Shown here: piece after piece, positions 9,359 to 17,078 of the stretch | Numbering within the stretch: the first letter of the stretch is position 1 | How the letters are laid out: each line of letters starts with the position of its first letter | Assembly (NCBI GenBank): GCA_031422555.1 | Contig: JANPLZ010000003.1 | Coordinates: 1 to 49,459 of the forward strand | DNA: 49,459 nt | Origin: JANNAT01 sp031422555 | GTDB lineage: Bacteria; Pseudomonadota; Alphaproteobacteria; Rhodobacterales; Rhodobacteraceae | Direction of reading: 5' to 3' | Translations under genes and position numbers: made by a program | The notes under the pieces: generated by a model | Databases searched by the model: none | Told to the model about the DNA's origin: nothing | The model's input: the letters and a program-made list of their open reading frames with translations, nothing else

Positions 9359-10384
9359 TTACTGGCAAGCAGCAACGCCTTCCATGGCACCTTCGCAAGC
9401 CGCTTCTTTCGAAATATGGCCGGCGTCGATGGCAAGGTTCAGCGTGTCTTTGGTGATCGGTGTTGGATCCAAAAGAATGGCGTTCATTTCAACGCCGTTC
9501 GCGCCACCCGAGAATTTGACCGCGCCTGCGACGCCGTCAAGGGCTGCACCACCGGCCAAAGCCGATGCGATTTCACCGGCAGCTTTACCCAGCTGACGCG
9601 AGTCTTTCCATACCGAAACGGTCTGGGTGCCGCGTGCAACACGGTTGATCGCTGCAAGGTCACCATCCTGGCCACCGACCGGAATGTTCAGGCCCTGTGC
9701 GGCCAAAGCGGCAATTACGCCACCTGCCATACCGTCGTTTTCTGCCAGAACGGCATCAACAGCGTTGTTGTTGGCGGTCAGGATCTGCTCCATGTTCTTT
9801 TGGGCATTTTCTGGCTTCCAACCGTCCGAGAACGACTCGCCGACGATCTTGATGGTGCCAGCGGCGACTTCGTCACCGATAACCGACATCATGCCTTCCA
9901 ACAGGAACAGCGCGTTTGGATCACCGGGATCGCCCTTGATGATCGCGTAGTTGCCATCGGGCTTTGCGGCCACAACGGATTCTGCGATGATCCGGCCAAC
10001 GCCGATGTTGTCGAAGGTCAGATAGAAGGTGCGGGCATCTTCGATCAGACGGTCATAACCCACAACCGGAATACCTTCGGCAGCGGCAGCTTCAATCGCT
10101 GGCCCGATGGCATCTTTGTCCCAGGCGTTGATGATCAGGGCATTAGCCCCCTGCGAGATCAGCGCTTCGATATCGGTCAACTGCTTGGCCGAAGACGATT
10201 CAGCGTCGGACGAGATGTATTCATCGCCAGCAGCTTCAATTGCCGCTTTCATGGCAGCTTCGTCGATTTTCCAACGCTCTTCCTGAAACGAAGCCCAGGA
10301 TACGCCGATTTTCTTGCCTTCAGCCAAAGCGGCTGACGAGAACCCAGCAGCGGCAACGACCGCCAGCAGAATTGCGTTACGCAT
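9359..10384 (-). CDS. xylF: Xylose-binding periplasmic protein
   Basis: A 341-residue periplasmic-binding protein of the ribose/xylose type I fold. The signal peptide covers about residues 1-21 (MRNAILLAV...SSAALA). It is followed by GKKIGVSWASFQEERWK, the XylF-typical first strand, then GANALIINAWD, GIPVVGYDRLI, NAVDAVLAENDGMAGG and the ligand-loop VGGQDGDLAAI. It captures xylose and delivers it to XylHG. The ATG at 10384 was chosen because an excellent ribosome-binding site (AGGGAG) lies 6-7 nt upstream and the signal peptide starts there. It is the first gene of the operon and is divergent from the repressor gene. Confidence 0.95.
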   Translation of the reverse strand: MRNAILLAVVAAAGFSSAALAEGKKIGVSWASFQEERWKIDEAAMKAAIEAAGDEYISSDAESSSAKQLTDIEALISQGANALIINAWDKDAIGPAIEAAAAEGIPVVGYDRLIEDARTFYLTFDNIGVGRIIAESVVAAKPDGNYAIIKGDPGDPNALFLLEGMMSVIGDEVAAGTIKIVGESFSDGWKPENAQKNMEQILTANNNAVDAVLAENDGMAGGVIAALAAQGLNIPVGGQDGDLAAINRVARGTQTVSVWKDSRQLGKAAGEIASALAGGAALDGVAGAVKFSGGANGVEMNAILLDPTPITKDTLNLAIDAGHISKEAACEGAMEGVAACQ

Positions 10385-10403
10385 TTTTATCTCCCTATCG
10401 ATG

Positions 10404-10439
10404 CGGCCAGCGAATGGCCGAGCCGACAGATTCGTCGGC
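10404..10439 (-). repeat. Two tandem inverted repeats in the xylF leader
   Basis: Two perfect short palindromes lie one base apart between the putative xylF promoter and its ribosome-binding site: CGGCCA-gcgaa-TGGCCG (10404-10420) and GCCGAC-agattc-GTCGGC (10422-10439). Both could fold as 6-bp hairpins in the mRNA leader, or serve as DNA operators. Confidence 0.45.
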
Positions 10440-10447
10440 ACGGTGTG

Positions 10448-10476
10448 AAAATGCCGCCAATAATTTCAGTTGTCAA
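10448..10476 (-). promoter_or_regulatory. Candidate xylF promoter
   Basis: On the minus strand a consensus -35 TTGACA (10476-10471) is followed after 17 nt by a weak -10 CATTTT (10453-10448), about 64 nt upstream of the xylF start. The weak -10 fits an inducible promoter. The divergent repressor gene would be controlled from the same 211-nt region. Confidence 0.4.
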
Positions 10477-10595
10477 AATAAAAATGCTGGTGAAAGCTGC
10501 GGTTGTGTTAAATTTCGGCAGTAACATGCTGCGTTGCGGCATTTACTGGGCGGTAGACGAAAAGATACAGTGTTTTTAATTCGTAGGCCAAAAGA

Positions 10596-11876
10596 ATGAT
10601 GCTGCAGTTGCCAAAAAACTTGCCACGGGATGCCGCGTTGGGCTGTGGCCCCCTGATTCCCCCGCTGTCGGAAACCACCCGGCCCTTGCGCCAGCAGGTG
10701 TTTGAACGGGTGCGCGCGGCGGGTTTGATCCCGCGCGTGCAGGTGGCCAAGGATTTGGGCGTGTCGCCTGCGACCGTGACGACGATCACATCAGAACTGA
10801 TCGAGGCCGGATTGATTGAAGAGGTCGCCGCCGCGCGCGACAGTGATCAGGGGCGCGGGCGGCCTGCGGTGGCTTTGGGCGTGCGCGCGGATGCCTACCG
10901 CGTGGCGGGCATGAAACTGTCAGACCGCGAACATACGGCGGTGATCGTCGATTTTGCCGGCAATCTGATTGCCGATGATGTGATCCCGCGCCGCCCCGGC
11001 CCGATGGCACTGGCCGAACTGCTGACCGCGATGGAAACCCTGCTGGCGCGGGTCTGTGCCAAAGCGGGGATGACAGTGCAGGACTTGACGGCCTTGGGTC
11101 TGGGGGTGCCGGGATTTGTCGATTGCGCGGGGGGCATGGTGTTGTGGTCATCGGTGCTGAACGAACGTGCCGTGCCGCTGGCGGCCACGGCCACGGCACG
11201 CCTTGGATTGCCGGTGCATGTCGACAATGATGCCAATCTGGTGACGCTGGCCGAGTTGTGGTTTGGCGTCGGGCGGTCGCTGTCGGATTTCGCGGTTGTC
11301 ACCATTGAACACGGCGTCGGTATGGGCTTTGTGTTGAACCACAAGATCTATCGCGGCGCACGCGGCATCGGGATGGAGTTGGGCCACACCAAAGTGCAAC
11401 TGGACGGTGCCTTGTGCCGCTGTGGCCAACGCGGTTGTCTTGAGGCCTATGTCGCCGATTATGCCTTGGCGCGTGAGGCGTCTACCGCGCTGAATTGGGA
11501 ACATAAGGAAGGGCAAAGCATCGCGGTGTTGTTGGAAAGCCTTTATGGGCACGCCAAGGCCGGCAACGAGGCAGCAAAGTCTATCTTTCGCCGCGCCGGG
11601 CGGTATCTGGCGGCAGGGTTGTCGAATGTGATCAACCTGTTTGACCCGGCTCTGATCATTCTGTCGGGTGAGCGGATGCGTTATGACTATCTTTATGCCA
11701 CCGAAACCTTGGCAGAGATGAAGAATATGGCGATTGTCACCGGGCGACCCTTGCCACCGATTGAAATTCACGCCTGGGGCGATCTTTTATGGGCACATGG
11801 CGCGGCCGCGCTGGCGCTGTCTGCGGTGTGCGACGGGTTGCTGATGCCCACCACCCGCGATATCGCGGCGCAGTAA
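10596..11876 (+). CDS. xylR: ROK-family transcriptional repressor of the xylose operon
   Basis: A 426-residue ROK regulator. The N-terminal winged helix-turn-helix (about residues 30-75, with VAKDLGVSPATVTTITSELIEAG in the recognition region) is followed by a ROK sugar-kinase-like domain with DNDANLVTLAELWFG and the zinc-binding C274-R-C276-G-Q-R-G-C281-LEAYV motif. Known XylR repressors of this family release DNA on binding xylose. Divergent orientation to xylF supports control of the xylFHGBA genes and probably of itself. Start codons ATGATG at 10596 and 10599 are both possible. This is not the AraC-type XylR of enterics. Confidence 0.88.
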   Translation: MMLQLPKNLPRDAALGCGPLIPPLSETTRPLRQQVFERVRAAGLIPRVQVAKDLGVSPATVTTITSELIEAGLIEEVAAARDSDQGRGRPAVALGVRADAYRVAGMKLSDREHTAVIVDFAGNLIADDVIPRRPGPMALAELLTAMETLLARVCAKAGMTVQDLTALGLGVPGFVDCAGGMVLWSSVLNERAVPLAATATARLGLPVHVDNDANLVTLAELWFGVGRSLSDFAVVTIEHGVGMGFVLNHKIYRGARGIGMELGHTKVQLDGALCRCGQRGCLEAYVADYALAREASTALNWEHKEGQSIAVLLESLYGHAKAGNEAAKSIFRRAGRYLAAGLSNVINLFDPALIILSGERMRYDYLYATETLAEMKNMAIVTGRPLPPIEIHAWGDLLWAHGAAALALSAVCDGLLMPTTRDIAAQ

Positions 11877-12019
11877 GATATGGGTGGCCACCTCCGCGGC
11901 AGCCACACTGATCGTCTGTTCAATTTCATGTCCCTTGGCCAACCGGCCACCGGGGCACGACCAAACTGTTGGCCCCACGCCACAGCGGCTTTTGTTGTTC
12001 CCGGATTTTCCAGTGTTTT

Positions 12020-12036
12020 GGCCCCTAAGGGGGGCC
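12020..12036. other. GC-rich hairpin between convergent xylR and RTX gene
   Basis: GGCCCC (12020-12025) and GGGGCC (12031-12036) form a 6-bp stem with a 5-nt loop in the 218-nt gap between two convergent genes. No T-run follows on either strand, so any terminator function would be weak or factor-dependent. Confidence 0.3.
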
Positions 12037-12094
12037 TGATTGATGATCGAAACTGCAGCCTGTTTCAAAAATTCATCCAAAGCTGCGGGCCGGA

Positions 12095-13936
12095 TCAAAG
12101 GATAAAGAAATCCATGATCGTCAGCGCAAGATTGGTCCTTAGCGTCGCAAACTGTATCGCGGCACCCGACCCCGTGCCATCAGCATCAAAGAACAAACGG
12201 CCGGTATCCGTCTCGTAAATCACGCGATCTGATCCGTCACCCGCCAGCCCGGTAAGATTGGCGGCGTAAGACGTCGCAGACATGTTGCCATTCGAGATGC
12301 CTTGGAAAAAAGTGTTGTCCAGATGGATCCGGTCGAACCCGGTTTGGAAATCAGAGATCTTGTCGATGTTGGTCGCGCCCAAAGTGCTGTTGAACACAAA
12401 GATGTCGTTGCCAGAACCACCAACAAGCGAGTCGTTGCCTGCGCCGCCGTAAAGCCAGTCATTTCCAGACCCGCCTTTCACGGTATCATCGCCCAAGCCG
12501 GCAATCAGAGTGTTTCCGGATGAATTGCCAATAAGACGGTCATTTCCGCTGCCAGAGGTGACGTTTTCGATCCCAACCAAAGTATCAATGCCGTTGCCGG
12601 TATCTTGGCCCGCAGTCAGCGACAGGTTGACCGATACCGCCGTGGTTCCCGTGTAATCGGCGGTGTCGATGCCGATGCCACCATCCAAGCGGTCATTCTG
12701 CGCGCCCCCTGTCAGAGAGTCATTACCCGCCCCGCCAAAAAGCGAATCGTTGCCGATACCGCCAGACAACGTGTCCTGGCCCAAGCCTGCGGTCAGCAGG
12801 TTGGCACTGGCGTTTCCAACAAGAATATCATTGCCATCACCGGACATCACGTTTTCAATATTGATGAAACTGTCAAAGCCATCGCCGGTGAACTGTGCCG
12901 AGGTCAGCGACAGGTTTACGCTTATGGCTGCGGTGCCGCTGAAATCTGCGGTGTCGGTTCCTGCGCCGCCATCAAAGGCATCATTTCCCGACCCACCGGA
13001 CAACCAGTAATTGCCGTCGTCGCCATTGACCCGGTCGTCGCCGGTTCCGCCGCTGATCGTGTCATTGCTGGCGCCACCGCTGAGACTGTCAGCACCTGAG
13101 GTTCCGACAATCATGTCTGCACTGGCGGTCCCTTTTGCATCGCCAACAAAAACGCCACTTACAAACTGATTGTTTACCAGTGTTGGAAATATCCCATAGG
13201 CTGCATATCCGGCAGAGATATCAATTGGTTGCCCGTCATCATCCGACAAAATATTGTTCTGAATGATGAAATTGCGCACCACGGCGGCGCTTTGGCCGTC
13301 TGGGATATACAAAAGATTGATATCGGATTTCAGGGTGCCATTGCCGGTATTACTGATCGTATTGTTTTCAATGATCAACTGGTCGCTGGGACCTTTCATA
13401 TTGTCTGCAAAATACGCGATACCACTTTCGCGGGTGGTCGAGATATAGTTGTCGCGGATGATGCCTGAACTGCGCACCGAAATGCCGTTTCCATCTGTGG
13501 TGTTCAAGATCCGGTTGCCTTGGATCAAGAAATCGCTGCTTTGGATATACATACCGTGCAGCAAGCCACTGGTGCCACTGTTCAAACCCGTCGTGTCGAT
13601 GGTGTTGTTCAATATCTGCAGGCCCGGATGATCGACACCATCGGCCAGACGTTGAGCTGCGTTAATACCGTCACCGCCAATATTTGTCAGCGTATTTCCG
13701 GACAAAATCACGTTCGAGGTCGATCCAAGTGTGCTTAGCTTTATGCCATCACCGCTGACGTTTGTTATCGTCACATTCTCGATCTTCACATTGGAGACAT
13801 CGCGCAACATGATGCCGTCTCCGGCCACATCCTGAATTATGATGTTGCGGATCAGCGTGTTGTCCCATTCATGGCCACTTAACATAAGCGTGCTTGTCAA
13901 TGTCAGGTTTTCAATTATGCGCGTGTAGATTGCCAT
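12095..13936 (-). CDS. Beta-helix and RTX-repeat secreted protein (polysaccharide-active type)
   Basis: A 613-residue protein without an N-terminal signal peptide. Residues 1 to about 270 are a right-handed parallel beta-helix of repeating turns (IRNIIIQDV, VKIENVTITNV, LQILNNTIDTT, LIIENNTISNT), the fold of pectate lyases and mannuronan C5-epimerases. Three blocks of GGxGxD calcium-binding nonapeptides follow. The end resembles the serralysin C-terminal domain (ISDFQTGFDRIHLD, RLFFDADGTGSGAAIQFATL) and finishes with hydrophobic DFFIL, as expected for type I secretion. Catalytic residues cannot be identified. It sits at the edge of the polysaccharide locus, so an epimerase, lyase or adhesive role on the exopolymer is plausible. 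The ATG at 13936 was chosen for GGAA 8-9 nt upstream; no secretion ABC genes are in the window. Confidence 0.8.
   Translation of the reverse strand: MAIYTRIIENLTLTSTLMLSGHEWDNTLIRNIIIQDVAGDGIMLRDVSNVKIENVTITNVSGDGIKLSTLGSTSNVILSGNTLTNIGGDGINAAQRLADGVDHPGLQILNNTIDTTGLNSGTSGLLHGMYIQSSDFLIQGNRILNTTDGNGISVRSSGIIRDNYISTTRESGIAYFADNMKGPSDQLIIENNTISNTGNGTLKSDINLLYIPDGQSAAVVRNFIIQNNILSDDDGQPIDISAGYAAYGIFPTLVNNQFVSGVFVGDAKGTASADMIVGTSGADSLSGGASNDTISGGTGDDRVNGDDGNYWLSGGSGNDAFDGGAGTDTADFSGTAAISVNLSLTSAQFTGDGFDSFINIENVMSGDGNDILVGNASANLLTAGLGQDTLSGGIGNDSLFGGAGNDSLTGGAQNDRLDGGIGIDTADYTGTTAVSVNLSLTAGQDTGNGIDTLVGIENVTSGSGNDRLIGNSSGNTLIAGLGDDTVKGGSGNDWLYGGAGNDSLVGGSGNDIFVFNSTLGATNIDKISDFQTGFDRIHLDNTFFQGISNGNMSATSYAANLTGLAGDGSDRVIYETDTGRLFFDADGTGSGAAIQFATLRTNLALTIMDFFIL
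12380..12955 (-). repeat. Tandem 288-bp (96-residue) duplication inside the RTX gene
   Basis: Two consecutive copies of a 96-codon module (12668-12955 and 12380-12667) each start with DTAD(F/Y)(S/T)GT, then (I/V)SVNLSLT, a G-IDT/FDS-IENV segment and GNASANLL or GNSSGNTL before GGxGxD loops. The clearest similarity covers about the first 75 residues. This indicates modular expansion of the calcium-binding region. Confidence 0.65.
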
Positions 13937-14688
13937 ATTTTGTTCCATTCGATTTCGACAGTCCGGGGCCAACACTATATCCGTCAAAAAGGCTTTAACG
14001 TGGCGCGCATGTGGCACGGCCAAATTCAAAGAGAACCCGTCAAGCCCGGCTATGATTGTTGGGTGCAGCTTGAAACACAGCGCGGATGCAGGCGAAACTT
14101 TCGTTTCCTGCGCGCAACTTGTTATGGAAACATGGTCTTGTTGATCAGTCCGGACCGCCGCTATCAAACAGCAGGTTTTGACGCATCATTCGGTTGCGGC
14201 TGCCTTATTTTGGTAAATTTTCAAGCACGCTTACCGGATCAGATCACAGCAATTTTTAGGCAAAGTGAGTCTGCCAGGTGATAAAAAGCAGGCAGGCACA
14301 CTGTTTCAGGGTTGGTTTAGGATCGTTTATTTTCTTTGTTCCTTGCCAGTCCGCAAGCATTGCTTTTCATCGTCACACAAACCAGCGAACACGGCCACGC
14401 AACGTTTAGTGGCACACTGCTTACATGCCCCCCAATGGTAGTGCCTTGGGGTCAAAGTCAATCAGTGAGACACGCGAAAGCACACCCGTGGGCGGTTCTG
14501 CGCCAAGCAGTCAAACACGTCATTTGATGCAGAAGGGTTGACCGATGCATCCGAAGGGCAGAGGCTGCGTTAATATTTGCCTAAACTTTCAGTTGATTGC
14601 GCTTTAATTCTTGGCCGTCTGGGCTGGGTAAAATGCCGGGATTTCGGCTTGCTGCCAAGCGATCAGACATTGTTTGCGCGGAGCTTTC
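13937..14688. other. 752-nt intergenic region, divergent promoters expected
   Basis: No convincing gene was found between the divergent RTX and FemAB-like genes. An imperfect hairpin with GAAAC-tttc-GTTTC at its tip and GCAGG/CCTGC below lies around 14088-14112, in what would be the leader of the RTX gene. The segment next to the FemAB-like gene is AT-richer and probably holds its promoter, but no clear -35/-10 pair stands out. Confidence 0.4.
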
Positions 14689-15825
14689 ATGGCTACGAGT
14701 GTCGAATTTATTGATAACTTCGAAGCGTTCCGCAAAATTGCGCCTGCATGGGCTGGATTGCACCGCGCGGCTGGCGGCGGGCCATTTTGCAGCGTGGAAT
14801 GGGCGTTGGCTTGGGCGGCGGCCTATGCGCCAACCGGGCCTGCGCCGCACATCGCTGTTGTCTGGCGCGATGATCAGTTGGTGGCAGGTGCGTTGTTTGG
14901 CATCGTTCACGGTTCACTTTCTTCCGTTGCCCCTGCGATGAAGGTGCGAAAGCTGGTCATGCTGTGCAACGAACGCGCAGGTTATCACGAAGTGCTGGTT
15001 CTGCCCGGCCATGGCGACGCTGTGGTTATGATCCTTGATGCGCTGGTCGAGCAGGGCAATTGGCAAATCATAGATTTGACACCGATAAAACCGGGGCCTG
15101 GGCTGGAGGCAATTGCGCAGCGGGCGCGCGCACTGGGGCTGATGGTCATGCAGCGTGCCGAAATTCAGACTGCCATTTGCGATTTGTCCGGGGGGTGGGA
15201 TGGCTATCTTATGCGTCGCAGTGCCAATGGCCGCAAAGCCATCCGCAGCACCGCGCGCGAAGTAGAGGCACAGCCGCACAAGTTAACGCAAACTGGCACG
15301 CCGGGCCCGCTTGCGGATGCGGTGCTTGAAAAGGTTATGGACCTGTCGCAACTGTGCTGGAAGGCGCAGATGGGAACGGATATCGGGACCGATCCAAAGG
15401 CGCGGTTGTTTTTTCGGACCTTGTGGCAGGGGCTGTCGGCGCGCGGCGCGATGCGGCTGAACTTGCTGGAAATTGACGGGCAAATTGCGGCCTCGGCCAC
15501 TACCTTGGTTGAAAACGAGGTGGAATATGGCCTTGTCCTTGATTTCAACGAGTCCTTCGCGGCCCTTTCGCCGGGGCGGTATATCATTTCCTGCGCATTG
15601 TTGCAGGCTGCAAGCCGCGGCATTACCCAGATGGACCTTTTGCGCCAAACCAGCTTTTCCAGCCGCTTTGCGGATCGCAGTGACGAATTCATGCGGCTGC
15701 GGCTGTGCCGTCGGTTTGGTGTGGTTGGGATTTGGATGGCGGTCGAAAATCGTCTGCGGCCTTTGGGTCGCGAATTGCGCCGCCGCCACAAACTGAGCAC
15801 GCGCAAGCGAAGCGCCTTCAAGTGA
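14689..15825 (+). CDS. FemAB/GNAT-like N-acyltransferase (CelD/BioF2-like), copy 1
   Basis: A 378-residue cytoplasmic protein of the Acetyltransf_6-type GNAT-duplicate family, often annotated as cellulose biosynthesis CelD-like or FemAB-like. The N-terminal half shows FRKIAPAWAGLHRAAGGG and CSVEWALAW. The second half has the basic NGRKAIRSTAREVEAQ helix, WKAQMGTD and LSPGRYIISCALLQAAS near the acyl-CoA/aminoacyl pocket. Such proteins transfer an acyl or aminoacyl group to an amine; the donor and acceptor here are unknown. The ATG at 14689 was preferred to an in-frame TTG 15 nt upstream because GGAG lies 6 nt before it. It precedes the export gene by 43 nt and is probably co-transcribed with it. 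Three related genes lie further along the same locus. Confidence 0.75.
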   Translation: MATSVEFIDNFEAFRKIAPAWAGLHRAAGGGPFCSVEWALAWAAAYAPTGPAPHIAVVWRDDQLVAGALFGIVHGSLSSVAPAMKVRKLVMLCNERAGYHEVLVLPGHGDAVVMILDALVEQGNWQIIDLTPIKPGPGLEAIAQRARALGLMVMQRAEIQTAICDLSGGWDGYLMRRSANGRKAIRSTAREVEAQPHKLTQTGTPGPLADAVLEKVMDLSQLCWKAQMGTDIGTDPKARLFFRTLWQGLSARGAMRLNLLEIDGQIAASATTLVENEVEYGLVLDFNESFAALSPGRYIISCALLQAASRGITQMDLLRQTSFSSRFADRSDEFMRLRLCRRFGVVGIWMAVENRLRPLGRELRRRHKLSTRKRSAFK

Positions 15826-15868
15826 ACCTTTCCTTTCAAGCCACCTTTGAACAAAGGATACCCTTGCC

Positions 15869-17071
15869 ATGATACGATCCATCATTTTTATCGTTTGGGG
15901 TCTTATGATGGCCGCATTTGCAACGCCAAGCCCCGCGTTGGCCGAACCTTTGGTACTGGGGGTTGGCGATATCGTATCGGTTTCGGTTTTGAACCGGCCC
16001 GATATCAGCGGCCTGTTTCAGGTTGCCGATGACGGCGCGATTTCGATACATGTTCTGGGCCGGGTTCAGGCGCGGGGCAAAACTGTTGCCGATCTTGAAG
16101 CCGATATTGAGGCCAGCCTTTCGCAACAAACCGACCTGCCCATTTCGGTGACCGCCGAAGCATCGGCTTGGCGGCCGGTGTATGTTTTGGGGGATGTTGA
16201 AAGGCCGGGCCAGATCACATATCTGCCCGGGATGACGGTGCAAAAACTTGTGGCAATCGCCGGCGGGCTATACCCCCGTCTTGGGGCCACAACCAGCAAC
16301 ATTGATGTCCGGCTTGCCGATGAAGGCGCAAATCTTGGTCAACTGCGGCAAGAGTTGTCTAACATCTTGCTGAACCGCGCGCGGCTTACCGCAGAACTGG
16401 CAGGGCAGCTGGAGTTGGTTTTGCCGACAGAGGTTGACACGCCACCAGACCAAGGCGCGGCCTTGATCGCCGAGCAAACCGCTATCCTAATCCGCCAGGC
16501 CAACAGCATTGATGCAAGCGTCACGTCGGCAGAAAAACGGGCGGTCCTGGCTGATGCCGAAGCTGAAACTTTGGCCAGCCAGCAAAAACTGCTGTCTGAT
16601 CAGATCGTCGAGGATGAAAAGGCCGCCGACGCGCTGCAAAAACTGTTCGAACAGGGCTTGAGCAATTCAGAACGTGTCCGTCAAATCACCCGCAGCCTGA
16701 ACGATGACAAGATACAGCTTATGCTGGCTGCAACTTATGAAGCCCGCGCGCGGCAAGACAAGATATTGGCCGAAGCCAGCATTGATCAGCTGATTTCGGC
16801 GCGCCAGAATGAAATTGTAGTCGAACTGGCGCAGCTGGCGGCGTCAGAGCGCCAAACCCGCGTCAGGATTGCGTCAACCGAAGCCTTTTTGGTGCAATTT
16901 GGCTATGGCGTGCCGCAGACCAATGGCGACACGGTTCTGGCGGAACCGTTTTACCGCATCATCCGGGCGATGCCGGGGTCAGCAGATCAGATCATCGACG
17001 GGCAGCCCACGGCCCAACTTTTTCCCGGCGACGTGTTGGAAGTAAAGCGGGGCGGTTGGGCCGCGCCGTGA
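15869..17071 (+). CDS. exoF: Polysaccharide export protein, ExoF/Wza-like
   Basis: A 400-residue exported protein. The signal peptide ends near residue 25 (SPALAEP) with no lipobox cysteine, so it resembles ExoF rather than lipoprotein Wza. The Poly_export domain spans about residues 28-105 (LGVGDIVSVSVLNRPDISGLF, here shortened, and DGAISIHVLGRVQARG). An SLBB-type segment follows (RPVYVLGDVERPGQITYLPGM). A long helical region (about 150-320) rich in Ala, Glu and Gln should form a periplasmic coiled coil, as in ExoF-type proteins. It would help carry the polymer across the periplasm and outer membrane. The ATG at 15869 follows AAAGGA by about 11 nt. The gene converges on the dehydrogenase-aminotransferase gene with 7 nt between stops. 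Confidence 0.85.
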   Translation: MIRSIIFIVWGLMMAAFATPSPALAEPLVLGVGDIVSVSVLNRPDISGLFQVADDGAISIHVLGRVQARGKTVADLEADIEASLSQQTDLPISVTAEASAWRPVYVLGDVERPGQITYLPGMTVQKLVAIAGGLYPRLGATTSNIDVRLADEGANLGQLRQELSNILLNRARLTAELAGQLELVLPTEVDTPPDQGAALIAEQTAILIRQANSIDASVTSAEKRAVLADAEAETLASQQKLLSDQIVEDEKAADALQKLFEQGLSNSERVRQITRSLNDDKIQLMLAATYEARARQDKILAEASIDQLISARQNEIVVELAQLAASERQTRVRIASTEAFLVQFGYGVPQTNGDTVLAEPFYRIIRAMPGSADQIIDGQPTAQLFPGDVLEVKRGGWAAP

Positions 17072-17078
17072 CACGCGC

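Noticed and set aside
9239..10336. A 365-codon plus-strand open frame opposite xylF
   Set aside because: The minus-strand xylF has a signal peptide, a ribosome site and family motifs; the opposite frame has none.
11884..11893. The palindrome GGTGGCCACC just after xylR
   Set aside because: Such short GC palindromes are expected by chance in this DNA, and it lies downstream of the gene, with no partner site seen.
13940..14281. A 113-codon plus-strand frame in the gap before the FemAB-like gene
   Set aside because: No ribosome site, no domain and a composition unlike neighbouring proteins; the region is better explained as leader and promoter DNA.
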